Assembly (NCBI GenBank): GCA_012516855.1
Contig: JAAYWB010000060.1
Span: 1-64,000, forward strand
Length of the DNA stretch: 64,000 nt
Direction of reading: 5' to 3'
Source: Candidatus Cloacimonadota bacterium
Lineage (GTDB): Bacteria; Cloacimonadota; Cloacimonadia; Cloacimonadales; Cloacimonadaceae
Made by a program: the position numbers and the translations under genes. Positions 36,281 to 44,539 of this stretch are shown here, one piece after another. The number at the start of each line of letters is the position of its first letter. The first letter of the stretch is position 1. Below the pieces are notes generated by a model. The model had not been told where the DNA came from and did no database searches. It saw only the letters and a program-made list of their open reading frames with translations.

Positions 36281-38071
36281 TCAGTGGGCTTCGTGCTTTT
36301 GGGTGACCTGTTCGACCACCTGGCCGCTGCTGACGGAGCGTTTGAAGTAGTAGGTGTGGAGCAGCTTGAGGGCGAGGGGGGAGTTGGGTTCGCCGAGGAA
36401 GCGCTCATAGATTTTGACGACTTCGGGGTTTTTGTGGGACTGACGCACAGGGAGGCTGCGGTCTTCCTCATAGAGGGAGAGGCCCCTGCGGGCGCGGGAC
36501 GCGATGTCGTTGCCATAGGGCTGTCCGCCGCCGCCGACGCAGCCGCCGGGGCAGGCCATGATTTCGATGAAGTGCCAGGGCGATTCGCCTTTGGTGGCGA
36601 GGCCTTCGCGCACTTGATCCATTACCTTGCGGGCGTTGGAAAGCCCGTGGGCGACCGCCACGCGGATTTCGCCGAAGCCGGGAACATCGACCGCGGCTTC
36701 CTTCACGCCTTCCAAACCGCGCACGGCGGTGATTTCAACGTCTTCCAGCTCGGTGCCGGTGACAAGGAAATAGGCGGAGCGGATAGCCGCCTCCATCACG
36801 CCGCCGGTGGCGCCAAAGATGGTGCCGGCGCCGGTATAGTAGCTCATGCCTTCGTCGGGCTCCTCTTCGGGGAGGTTGGCGAAATCGATGCCCGCTTCCT
36901 TTATCATGCGAATAAGTTCACGGGTGGTGAGCACATAGTCGGTATCCTGGAATCCGGAGTCACGGAGTTCGGGGCGCCGGGCCTCGAATTTCTTCGCGGT
37001 GCAGGGCATCACGGCCACAGAGACAATTTTAGCGGGGTCGATGCCGTGTTCCTGGGCGTAGTAGGTTTTGGACAGCACGCCGAACATGCTCATGGGTGAT
37101 TTGGCGGTGGAAACGCAATCCGCGAGGTCGGGATAGTAGGTTTCCATGAACTTGATCCAGCCTGGTGAGCAGGAGGTGATGAGAGGGCGTTTTTCGCCGG
37201 CTTTGAGCTTGGTTACGCATTCGGTGCCTTCCTCAAGGATGGTGAGGTCGGCGGTGAAGTTGGTGTCCATCACGCTGTCGAAGCCTATCTTGCGGAGGGC
37301 GGCATACATTTTCTTGGGGGTCACGGAGCCAAGGGGCAGGCCGAAATCCTCACCCAGGGAAACGCGGACGGAGGGGGCTTCCTGCACGATCACGTGTTTT
37401 TCGGGATCGAGGATGGCATCCCAAACCTCGTCAATCTCCCCGCGCTCGCGCAGGGCGCCGGTGGGGCAATAGACCGTGCACTGGCCGCAGTTCACGCAGG
37501 GGCTGTTGGCCATGCCGAGGCTGAAGGCGGTGTCAATATGGGAATCGATTCCGCGGTCGGCAAAGGTGAGGGCATAGACGGTCTGGGTTTCGTTGCAGAC
37601 GTTGATGCAGCGTCCGCAGGCGATGCATTTGTTCACGTCGCGGACGATGGAGAGGGAGCTGTCGTCAACAGGCTTTTTCACCAGAATGCTTGGCAGGGCT
37701 TCGGGATCCACGCCGAGGTTGTTTGCCAATGTTTGGAGCTCGCATTTGTTGTTTGCCACGCAGGTGGGGCAAACCACGTCGTGGTTGGAAAGGATCATTT
37801 CCACCAGGGTTTTGCGGTAAGCGCGCAGCTTCTTGGAGTTGGTAATGATTTTCATCCCTTCGGTCACCGGAGTGCAGCAGGCGCGCTTGGGAACGGGGCT
37901 TCCGGAGAGTTCAATCACACAGACGCCGCAATTTGCCGTGGGCGGCAAATCGGGATGGTAACACAGCCTGGGGATATAAATCCCGTGTTTGTCGGCGGCT
38001 TCGATGATTGTCATCGTATCCGGAACTTCCAGATGTTTGTCATCTATCCAGATATTTACTGTTTTAGCCAT
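36281..38071 (-). CDS. hydA: [FeFe]-hydrogenase catalytic subunit HydA/HndD (NuoG-like N-terminus)
   Basis: 596 aa, usual M3 architecture. Residues 1-80 are a [2Fe-2S] ferredoxin (C37, C48, C51, C65). H97-C101-C104-C110 is the His-Cys3 [4Fe-4S] site, and C149-C159 plus C192-C202 are two more clusters. The H-cluster loops are TSCSPGW (299-305), MPCTAKKFE (C357) and EIMACPGGCVGGGGQP (C507, C511). It oxidises or forms H2, and with NuoE/NuoF subunits probably couples NADH and ferredoxin. Position 302 is Ser where the classical motif has a second Cys (see findings). Last gene of the cluster, 17 nt after the second NuoF. Confidence 0.95.
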   Translation of the reverse strand: MAKTVNIWIDDKHLEVPDTMTIIEAADKHGIYIPRLCYHPDLPPTANCGVCVIELSGSPVPKRACCTPVTEGMKIITNSKKLRAYRKTLVEMILSNHDVVCPTCVANNKCELQTLANNLGVDPEALPSILVKKPVDDSSLSIVRDVNKCIACGRCINVCNETQTVYALTFADRGIDSHIDTAFSLGMANSPCVNCGQCTVYCPTGALRERGEIDEVWDAILDPEKHVIVQEAPSVRVSLGEDFGLPLGSVTPKKMYAALRKIGFDSVMDTNFTADLTILEEGTECVTKLKAGEKRPLITSCSPGWIKFMETYYPDLADCVSTAKSPMSMFGVLSKTYYAQEHGIDPAKIVSVAVMPCTAKKFEARRPELRDSGFQDTDYVLTTRELIRMIKEAGIDFANLPEEEPDEGMSYYTGAGTIFGATGGVMEAAIRSAYFLVTGTELEDVEITAVRGLEGVKEAAVDVPGFGEIRVAVAHGLSNARKVMDQVREGLATKGESPWHFIEIMACPGGCVGGGGQPYGNDIASRARRGLSLYEEDRSLPVRQSHKNPEVVKIYERFLGEPNSPLALKLLHTYYFKRSVSSGQVVEQVTQKHEAH

Positions 38072-38088
38072 TTCATATCCTCTTTATT

Positions 38089-39651
38089 TTACTTTTTTGT
38101 AATCGCTATGAATTCGTCTTTGAAGTATTCGACCGCGCTCCGGATCACCATCACGGGGGATTGGCCAAGGGCGCAGAAGCTGGTGGAGAACATGGTTTCG
38201 GAGATGGTGACCATGAGATCGACATCCTCCATGGTCCCTTCGCCCTTCTTGATTTTGGTTATCAGCCTGTAAAGCTGCTGGCAGCCGTTGCGGCAGGGCG
38301 CGCATTTTCCGCAGGATTCGTGGCGGAAGAAGCGCAGGATCGACCACAGCATGTCCACGATGCTCTGATGCTCGTTCATCACGAGGATGGCGCCAGAGCC
38401 GAGAACGGCGGCGTAATGCTTGAGGCTGGCATAGTCCATGTTCACGTCCAGCATCCGTTCCGGCAGGAAAACACCTGCCGCGCCGCCAACCAGGGCGGCC
38501 TTGAAGCGGAAGCCTTTTTTCATCCCGCCGGCATAATCGTTGATGATGGTGCGCAGGGTGGTGCCCATGTCAACTTCGCAGAGGCCTGGATGGGCGACGT
38601 CGCCGAGGATGGTGTAAACCTTGGTTCCTGTGGAATCCTGGGTGCCGTGGGCCCTGAAAGCATCGGCGCCTTCCTTGATGATGAAGGGTACGTTGGCCAG
38701 GGTTTCCACGTTGTTAACCACGGTGGGGCATTTCCAGAGGCCTTCGACTCCGGGGAAGGGGGGTTTCCAGCGCGGGTTGCCCCGGTTCCCTTCCAGGGAT
38801 TCGATGAGGGCGGTCTCTTCTCCGCAAACATAGGCCCCGGCGCCGATCTTTATGGCGATGTCGAGGTCAAATCCGCTGTCGAAGATGTTTTTTCCGATGA
38901 TGCCGTATTCGCGGCACTGGTCGATGGCTTTCTGGAGGCGCTCGATGCAGAGCTTGTATTCGCCGCGGATGTAGATCCAGGCTTTGGAGGCTCCCACCGC
39001 GCGGGCGCAAATCATCACACCTTCCAGCAACTGGTGGGGGTCGCCTTCCATAATCAGGCGGTCCTTGAAGGTTCCGGGTTCGCCTTCGTCGGCATTCACC
39101 ACCACGTATTTCTGGGGCGCGTCGATGGGGGCAGTGAAGCTCCACTTCACGCCGGTGGGGAAGCCGGCACCGCCGCGGCCTTGGAGGCCGGATTTTCTCA
39201 CTTCGCTGACGATTTCCATCGGCTGCATCCGGACGAGGGCCTTTTCCCAGGCTTCGTAGCCTCCGGCACCGATGTATTCGTCGATGCTTTCAGGATCGAT
39301 GATGCCGGAATTGCGGAGGACGATGCGGTTTTGGTAGTTGAGCTTGGGGGTGAATTTCCCTGTCGCGTCCAGCATCAGCCGGGTTACGGGACGTCCCTTG
39401 AGGAAATGCTCTTCCACGAGTTCGGGGATGTCCTCTGCCTTTATGTCTTGGTAACTTACGTTTTCCGGATAGACGGAGAGGCAAATCCCGCGGCCGAAAA
39501 AGCCCAGGGGGCCGGTCTCGAGGATGTTGATCTCTTCCTGGAGGTTGTATTTTGCCAGTTCGGCGCGGAGGGCTACGATGAAGTTTTCCACTCCGGCCAG
39601 TAGCGAGGTTTCATTTATGCCCACAAGGATGTGGCTGCGATAGAATTTCAT
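38089..39651 (-). CDS. NuoF-like diaphorase subunit, second copy, without N-terminal Fe-S cysteines
   Basis: 520 aa. FMN/NADH domain intact: GRGGAGFPTGVKW, NADEGEPGTFKDR, GAGAYVCGEETALIESLEG, with the C-terminal cluster ESCGKCAPCRNG and a later Cys in FCALGQS. The N-terminal ~95 residues keep the thioredoxin-like ferredoxin shape, but every ligand position has lost its Cys (ILVGINETSLLAG, ETGPLGFFGRG). The C-terminal two-cluster ferredoxin of the other NuoF is absent. ATG at 39651 with GGGGGA upstream; it overlaps its NuoE by 4 nt. Confidence 0.92.
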   Translation of the reverse strand: MKFYRSHILVGINETSLLAGVENFIVALRAELAKYNLQEEINILETGPLGFFGRGICLSVYPENVSYQDIKAEDIPELVEEHFLKGRPVTRLMLDATGKFTPKLNYQNRIVLRNSGIIDPESIDEYIGAGGYEAWEKALVRMQPMEIVSEVRKSGLQGRGGAGFPTGVKWSFTAPIDAPQKYVVVNADEGEPGTFKDRLIMEGDPHQLLEGVMICARAVGASKAWIYIRGEYKLCIERLQKAIDQCREYGIIGKNIFDSGFDLDIAIKIGAGAYVCGEETALIESLEGNRGNPRWKPPFPGVEGLWKCPTVVNNVETLANVPFIIKEGADAFRAHGTQDSTGTKVYTILGDVAHPGLCEVDMGTTLRTIINDYAGGMKKGFRFKAALVGGAAGVFLPERMLDVNMDYASLKHYAAVLGSGAILVMNEHQSIVDMLWSILRFFRHESCGKCAPCRNGCQQLYRLITKIKKGEGTMEDVDLMVTISETMFSTSFCALGQSPVMVIRSAVEYFKDEFIAITKK

Positions 39652-40106
39652 TGGTTCCCCCTTCTGATCCTGGCGATGATTTCCTCCACCCGTTCTTCGG
39701 TGAGGTCGCCGTAAACATCGTTGTTTACCATCATTACGGGAGCGTTTCCGCAAACTCCGAGGCAGGCGCAGAGTTCCAGGGTGAAAACCCCGTCTTTGGT
39801 GGTTTCGCCTGTTTTGACGCCGAGGAGTTCCCTGAGCTTGCGGAGGATGTTTTCGCTGCCTTTGATATAGCAGGGCGGCGATTCGCAGAGGCGGATGATG
39901 TTCTTTCCCCGGGGTTTGGTGCTGTACATGGTGTAGAAGGTCAGCACGCCGTAGATGTGGTTGGGCGGCAGATCCAGATATTCCGCCACCGTCTGCACCG
40001 CCTCTTCGGAGATGTAATGCTGGGGATGGGTGTCCTGTATCTCGTGCAGGATGCAGATCAGGTTGTCTTTGTCAGGAGTGTATTTGGTGCAAATCTCTTT
40101 GTACAT
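39648..40106 (-). CDS. NuoE-like [2Fe-2S] subunit, second copy
   Basis: 152 aa. Thioredoxin-like [2Fe-2S] protein with CESPPC and CACLGVC ligand pairs. It carries electrons between NuoF and the hydrogenase. Overlaps the following NuoF by ATGA and follows the first NuoF by 12 nt. HIYGVLTFYTMYSTKPRG is the typical NuoE helix region. Confidence 0.94.
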   Translation of the reverse strand: MYKEICTKYTPDKDNLICILHEIQDTHPQHYISEEAVQTVAEYLDLPPNHIYGVLTFYTMYSTKPRGKNIIRLCESPPCYIKGSENILRKLRELLGVKTGETTKDGVFTLELCACLGVCGNAPVMMVNNDVYGDLTEERVEEIIARIRRGNQ

Positions 40107-40118
40107 GGGTACTCCTTG

Positions 40119-41966
40119 TCATTCTTCTTCTGATTTGGCGAGGTTTTCCGCGTGCCTGACCACTTCGGGGTGCATTCCGGGAATCCTGTCGATGGCCTTT
40201 ACAGGACAGACATCCTGGCAGTTCCCGCATTTAACGCAATCCACTTGGTTGATGGTGAATTTTTCCTCGCGTGAACCGCTGATGCAGGTCGCCGGGCATT
40301 TGCGTGAGCAGAGCGAGCAGCCGATGCAGCGGTCTTTGTCGATGCTGAAATGGAAGAGGTCTGTGCAGACCTTGTTGGGGCAGGATTTGTCGCGGATATG
40401 GGCTTCATATTCTTCGCGGAAATAGCGGAGGGTGGAAAGGACGGGATTCGGCGCTGTCTGGCCAAGCCCGCAGAGCGAGAGCTTGCTGATGGTTTCGCCA
40501 AGGCGCAGCAGTTCGTCGAGGTCGCTTTCCTTCCCCTGGCCTTTGGTGATGCGGTCCAGGATGTTGTACATCTGCTTGAGGCCGAGTCGGCAGGGTGGAC
40601 ATTTTCCGCAGGATTCGTCCACGCAAAAATCCACGAAGAACTTGGCCACGTTGACCATGCACTTCTGGTCGTTCATCACGATGACTCCGCCGGAACCCAT
40701 CATGGCGCCGCGTTCCTTGAGGCTTTCATAGTCCACCGGCACGTCGAGGTGTTCGACGGTGAGGCAGCCTCCGGAAGGGCCTCCGAGCTGGACGGCTTTG
40801 AACTTGTGTCCGTCGGTCATTCCGCCGCCTACGTCAAAGATCATCTCACGCAGGGTGATTCCCATCGGAACTTCCACCAGACCGGTGTTTTGGATGTCGC
40901 CGGTGAGGGCGAAGACCTTGGTGCCCTTGCTGGTCTCGGTTCCCATGGAGGAAAACCATTCCGCGCCTTTGAGGAAGATGGTGGGAAGGTTGGCCATGGT
41001 TTCCACGTTGTTCACCACGGTGGGCTTTTCCCAAAGTCCCTTCACTGCCGGGTAGGGCGGTTTGGGGGTGGGGTTTCCGCGCTCGCCTTCCAATGAATGG
41101 ATTAGGGCCATTTCCTCTCCGCAGACAAAGGCTCCGGCGCCTGTGCGGACTTCGGCGTCGAAAGAGAAATCGGAGCCGAAGATGTTTTCGCCCATCAGGC
41201 CAACTTCCTTGGCCTGGGCGATTGCCTGTTTGATGCGTTTGATGGCTAGCGGATATTCCGCGCGGATGTAGAAAAAGCCTTTGGAGGCTCCGATGGAATA
41301 GGCGCCCAGCATCATCCCTTCCAGGATGCGGTGGGGGTCGCCTTCCAGTAGGGAGCGGTCCATGAAGGCGCCGGGGTCTCCCTCGTCACCGTTGCAGATG
41401 ATGTACTTCTGGTCGGCTTTGATGTCGTGCACCAGTCTCCACTTGATGTGGGTGGGGAAGCCGCCGCCGCCGCGTCCGCGGAGGCCGGATTTTTTCACCA
41501 CCTCGATGGCTTCTTCAGGCTTCATCTGGGTGAGCACGGTTCCCAAAGCCTCGTATCCGCCGGTGGCGATGTATTCTTCCAGGCTTTCGGGGTCGATGTA
41601 GCCGCAGTTGGCAAGGGCGACCTTGACTTGCTTCTGGTAAAAGGGCACTTCCTTTTGGGCGGCGATCAGCCTTTCCTCTTCCTGAAGCATCAGGCGCTGG
41701 ACTGGACGGCCTTTCACAAAATGTTCGGATACGATCTCCTCCACATCCTCCACCTTCACGTGTTTGTAGAAGGTGCCTTCGGGATAGACCACCATGACAG
41801 GGCCGTAGTCGCAGGGGCCCATGCAGCCGGTTTCGATGATGTTCACTTCGTTGGCGATGCCTTTATCCGCCAGAACTTCGTGAAACCGTTCCTTGATTTT
41901 CAAAGCGCCTGCAGACACACAGCCGGAGCCGCAGCAGATCAGCAGGTCAATTCTTTTCAGAGACAT
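40119..41966 (-). CDS. NuoF-like diaphorase subunit HndC/HydB, full domain set
   Basis: 615 aa. The N-terminal [2Fe-2S] thioredoxin-like domain is intact (C11, C16, C48, C52). The FMN/NADH domain follows with GRGGGGFPTHIKW, NGDEGDPGAFMDR and GAGAFVCGEEMALIHSLEG. Then a [4Fe-4S] site ESCGKCPPCRLG and, at the end, two ferredoxin motifs CIGCSLCSRKC and CVKCGNCQDVC. This is the layout of the bifurcating HydB/HndC subunit. It oxidises or reduces NAD(P)H via FMN and passes electrons to the clusters. Preceded by HndB (15 nt). Confidence 0.94.
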   Translation of the reverse strand: MSLKRIDLLICCGSGCVSAGALKIKERFHEVLADKGIANEVNIIETGCMGPCDYGPVMVVYPEGTFYKHVKVEDVEEIVSEHFVKGRPVQRLMLQEEERLIAAQKEVPFYQKQVKVALANCGYIDPESLEEYIATGGYEALGTVLTQMKPEEAIEVVKKSGLRGRGGGGFPTHIKWRLVHDIKADQKYIICNGDEGDPGAFMDRSLLEGDPHRILEGMMLGAYSIGASKGFFYIRAEYPLAIKRIKQAIAQAKEVGLMGENIFGSDFSFDAEVRTGAGAFVCGEEMALIHSLEGERGNPTPKPPYPAVKGLWEKPTVVNNVETMANLPTIFLKGAEWFSSMGTETSKGTKVFALTGDIQNTGLVEVPMGITLREMIFDVGGGMTDGHKFKAVQLGGPSGGCLTVEHLDVPVDYESLKERGAMMGSGGVIVMNDQKCMVNVAKFFVDFCVDESCGKCPPCRLGLKQMYNILDRITKGQGKESDLDELLRLGETISKLSLCGLGQTAPNPVLSTLRYFREEYEAHIRDKSCPNKVCTDLFHFSIDKDRCIGCSLCSRKCPATCISGSREEKFTINQVDCVKCGNCQDVCPVKAIDRIPGMHPEVVRHAENLAKSEEE

Positions 41967-41981
41967 TGATCAACCTCCAGC

Positions 41982-42347
41982 TCAGTCGCCAGTCGCAACG
42001 ACGTAATCGGAGACAACCCTGCCATTGACGATGTGCTCGACGACCACCTTTCTCACCTTGTCCGGATTCATGTTTCCATAGGTGACTTTGGCTTTGCCCT
42101 CTTCGATGAGGTCAACGACCGGTTCCATCGAGGAAAGGCCCTTTTCACCGGTCTGGGTTACCAAAACGTCGGTGAGGTTGCGGTTGGAAATCTCTTCCAG
42201 AAAGGTCTTCATGACTTCACGGGCGCCCATCGCGATGCCGGATGTTCCCATCCCCACCACGATTTTGACGCGCATGTTGCCGCCACGAAGCTTCATCTCT
42301 TCCTGGGCTTTTTCACGGATTTTTTTCAGGTCTGCAAGTGTTTTCAT
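41982..42347 (-). CDS. HndB-like thioredoxin-fold ferredoxin-like protein lacking cysteines
   Basis: 121 aa. Resembles the thioredoxin-like ferredoxin domain (VVGMGTSGIAMGAREVMKTF) found in HndB of NADP-reducing hydrogenase. It contains no cysteine at all, so it cannot hold a [2Fe-2S] cluster. A structural or regulatory role in the complex is more likely. ATG overlaps the preceding stop (TGATG). Confidence 0.85.
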   Translation of the reverse strand: MKTLADLKKIREKAQEEMKLRGGNMRVKIVVGMGTSGIAMGAREVMKTFLEEISNRNLTDVLVTQTGEKGLSSMEPVVDLIEEGKAKVTYGNMNPDKVRKVVVEHIVNGRVVSDYVVATGD

Positions 42348-42919
42348 CAGACATTCTCCATGTTTGTATTTTGTATTCCTTCATTTAAAGATTGGTCGAT
42401 GTACTCAATCACGTCCGGATAGGTGAGCGGAATATCGCCCAATTCCTCTTTGATGGCGGCAGTTTCAAAGTGGAAGGAGTTTTCCTTGCCGCCGTCGTGG
42501 TTGATGAGGATGATTTGGAAATCCACTTCCGGATGGCCGACTATCGCTCCCAGCAAAGTGGCTTTGAGATTGCCCAGGGGCATGCGGTCGATGTGGTTGA
42601 GCCCGAAATCCACCGTTAGCACGGTTCCGAAGCCGGGCTGGCTGCTCATGTTGAAAGAGCCGTTGCTGAGTTCCGCGTTCTGCTTGAACAGCGGGATGCC
42701 CAGCCCCACTTTCTTTTCTCGCTGCGCCTTGCTGGTGTAAAAAGGGTTTTGGGCCATGGCCAGGGTCTCGCTGTCCATCCCCGAGCCGTCGTCCTCAACG
42801 ATAAGCCGGAGAAGGTTTTCGCCCACATCTTTGATGACGCGGATCTTCACGTTTCTGGCCTTGGCCCGGACGCTGTTTTCGATGATGTCCAGCAGATGCA
42901 GGGAAATGTCTTGCATCAC
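42347..42919 (-). CDS. Small GHKL-type ATPase (histidine-kinase-like), copy 2
   Basis: 190 aa. Only an ATP-binding domain of the GHKL fold is seen: N-box LLDIIENSVRAKA, G1 EDDGSGMD, G2 VGLGIPLFKQNA, and GFGTVLTVDF. There is no sensor, phospho-acceptor His domain or membrane helix. Such stand-alone ATPases are known in hydrogenase operons of anaerobes. It sits between NuoE (6 nt) and HndB (1-nt overlap), so a role tied to the complex is inferred. Confidence 0.85.
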   Translation of the reverse strand: MMQDISLHLLDIIENSVRAKARNVKIRVIKDVGENLLRLIVEDDGSGMDSETLAMAQNPFYTSKAQREKKVGLGIPLFKQNAELSNGSFNMSSQPGFGTVLTVDFGLNHIDRMPLGNLKATLLGAIVGHPEVDFQIILINHDGGKENSFHFETAAIKEELGDIPLTYPDVIEYIDQSLNEGIQNTNMENV

Positions 42920-42925
42920 GCCGGC

Positions 42926-43408
42926 CTATTGATATTTTTTGAGTATTTCGGACACCTTTTCCCGAGTGTCCACCCGGCCGTAGGTTTCTTCACCGATCAC
43001 GAAGACCGGAGCCAGCGAGCAGGCTCCAACGCAGCGAACCGCGCTCACGGTGAAGCGCAGGTCGGCTGTCGTCTCGCCCATTTTAACGCCCAGTTCCTCT
43101 TCGATCATCCGGGCCAGGCGGGGCGCGCCTTTCACAAAGCAGGCCGTGCCCATGCACAGGTTCAGGGTGTATTTGCCCCGAGGGATCATGGTGAAGAAGT
43201 TGTAGAACGTCACCACTCCGTAGATCTTGTTGGCCGGGATGTTCATTTCCCGGGAGATGAATTCCTGCACTTCAACGGGCAGGTAGCCAAAAATCTCCTG
43301 AGCCTGGCGCAGAACCTCGATGAGGGGATTGCGCAGGCCGCGGCTGGCTGCGATGACGGCTCTCAGCCGGTCATACAGCGGATTGTCTTGCTGTGTAGCG
43401 GGAGTCAT
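42926..43408 (-). CDS. NuoE-like [2Fe-2S] subunit HndA/HydC, first copy
   Basis: 160 aa. Ligand motifs CMGTAC and CVGAC with the helix KIYGVVTFYNFFTMIPRG. Pairs with the NuoF at 40119-41966. Only distantly similar to the second NuoE (39648-40106), so these are not recent duplicates. AGGAGG precedes the ATG; the PHP gene ends 21 nt upstream. Confidence 0.94.
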   Translation of the reverse strand: MTPATQQDNPLYDRLRAVIAASRGLRNPLIEVLRQAQEIFGYLPVEVQEFISREMNIPANKIYGVVTFYNFFTMIPRGKYTLNLCMGTACFVKGAPRLARMIEEELGVKMGETTADLRFTVSAVRCVGACSLAPVFVIGEETYGRVDTREKVSEILKKYQ

Positions 43409-43429
43409 TAACTCCTCCTGTTTTATTTT

Positions 43430-44167
43430 TTATACTAAAATCATCCTGTCATCAAGGCCCAACGCCGCCTTGGCAAGCTCTTCCACCTTGGGAGCCCCTG
43501 CCAGAACCCGGCTGAAGCCAGAGCCCATATCGGCCAGGTAATGCGCGTCTGAACTGCGCAGCCAGCTTTTCCCGGCAAGTTCCGGATGGCTGCTGAGCAA
43601 ACGCGCTAGGTCCGCTTTGGCTGAGAGGCCGAGGAGCTCGAAATGAGGCTCCGCGGGCAAAAAACCCAGTTGTCCGATAAGGCTGTTGACCGTGGCGTCC
43701 ACATGGGCCGGAACGCAGTATCCTCCATGGTTTCGGGCCACTTCGACAGCGGTGCTGAGGTCCCAAATGGAGGAATTCATCAGCGCTCTAAGTTCCATTC
43801 CTAAAATGTTCTCATTTTCGTCAATGATAACTTGATCACCAAAAAATTCCGGGTCGTTGTCCAGCGGCAACAGCGAGGCATAAAGCTCGCCGCCAAAGGA
43901 TTTGGCCGCCGCCGGGTCGTCAAAATAGACCAGCAAATGGATTTCCTCGGCGGTCTGCATTTCCACGCCCCAGGTGAAAGCCAGCCCCTCCCTTTCTGCG
44001 ACGGCGGAATAAGCAGGGCAGTTGGCAAGGGAATTGTGGTCCGTGATGGCCATCCAGTCAATCCCGCAACTCTTGGCCCGCGCAACGACTTCCCGGGGCG
44101 ACATTTCCAGGCCCCCGCAGGGTGAAAGCACGGAATGGATGTGCAGGTCCGCCTTGAACCATCGCAT
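43430..44167 (-). CDS. PHP-domain metal-dependent hydrolase
   Basis: 245 aa. PHP metal motifs: DLHIHSVLSPCGG near the start, ITDHN, then a late CVPAHVDA and RSSDAHYLADMG. Close to the polymerase/histidinol-phosphatase family of phosphoesterases. The substrate is unknown. The gene is embedded in the hydrogenase cluster, 3 nt after the DRTGG gene. PHP proteins have been seen in this neighbourhood in other anaerobes (recollection). Confidence 0.85.
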   Translation of the reverse strand: MRWFKADLHIHSVLSPCGGLEMSPREVVARAKSCGIDWMAITDHNSLANCPAYSAVAEREGLAFTWGVEMQTAEEIHLLVYFDDPAAAKSFGGELYASLLPLDNDPEFFGDQVIIDENENILGMELRALMNSSIWDLSTAVEVARNHGGYCVPAHVDATVNSLIGQLGFLPAEPHFELLGLSAKADLARLLSSHPELAGKSWLRSSDAHYLADMGSGFSRVLAGAPKVEELAKAALGLDDRMILV

Positions 44168-44170
44168 CGG

Positions 44171-44539
44171 CTAGATCAACTGATGCAGCATCCCGTAAAG
44201 GATTCCCGCCAGGCTGAAGGTGTCCAGCGGGCTGGATACCAGACAGATTCCCTCGCTGGCGGCTTTTTCCACCACCATCTCGTCCGGGGTGTTGCCTTTG
44301 GCGAAAACTATCGCCGGAATTCCGGTGAGCGAAGCCACGGCCACGGTGTTCAGGTGCTTCATGATGGTTATCCAGGCCTGGCCTTCCCGGGCGGAGCCCA
44401 TAACGTCGCTGAGCATATCGCAAACGTAGCCGCCGCTCAGGGAAACCTGTTCGGGGTCGACTTGGGGGGTGTGGTTGGTGCCTTCGATGGCGGTCATTAA
44501 ATCTGCCAGTGTTATCGTCATCTCTGTATCCTGTGTCAT
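44171..44539 (-). CDS. DRTGG-like domain protein, copy 2
   Basis: 122 aa. Alpha/beta domain of the DRTGG type, found in HPr kinase and phosphotransacetylase regulators: LSGGYVCDMLSDVM, WITIMKHLNTVAVASLTGIPAIVFAKG, EGICLVSSPLDTFSLAG. Its start overlaps the divergent hydrogenase gene by 4 nt (ATGA). A downstream ATG at 44521 with AGGA upstream is an alternative. Probable small-molecule sensor; inferred. Confidence 0.78.
   Translation of the reverse strand: MTQDTEMTITLADLMTAIEGTNHTPQVDPEQVSLSGGYVCDMLSDVMGSAREGQAWITIMKHLNTVAVASLTGIPAIVFAKGNTPDEMVVEKAASEGICLVSSPLDTFSLAGILYGMLHQLI

Noticed and set aside
38161-39603. 480-codon plus-strand frame opposite the second NuoF
   Set aside because: Antisense to a gene with intact FMN/NADH motifs; composition is that of reversed codons.
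38089-39651. Second NuoF as a decaying pseudogene because of lost N-terminal cysteines
   Set aside because: The FMN, NADH and C-terminal [4Fe-4S] motifs are all intact, with good start, overlap and no frameshift; loss is confined to one domain.
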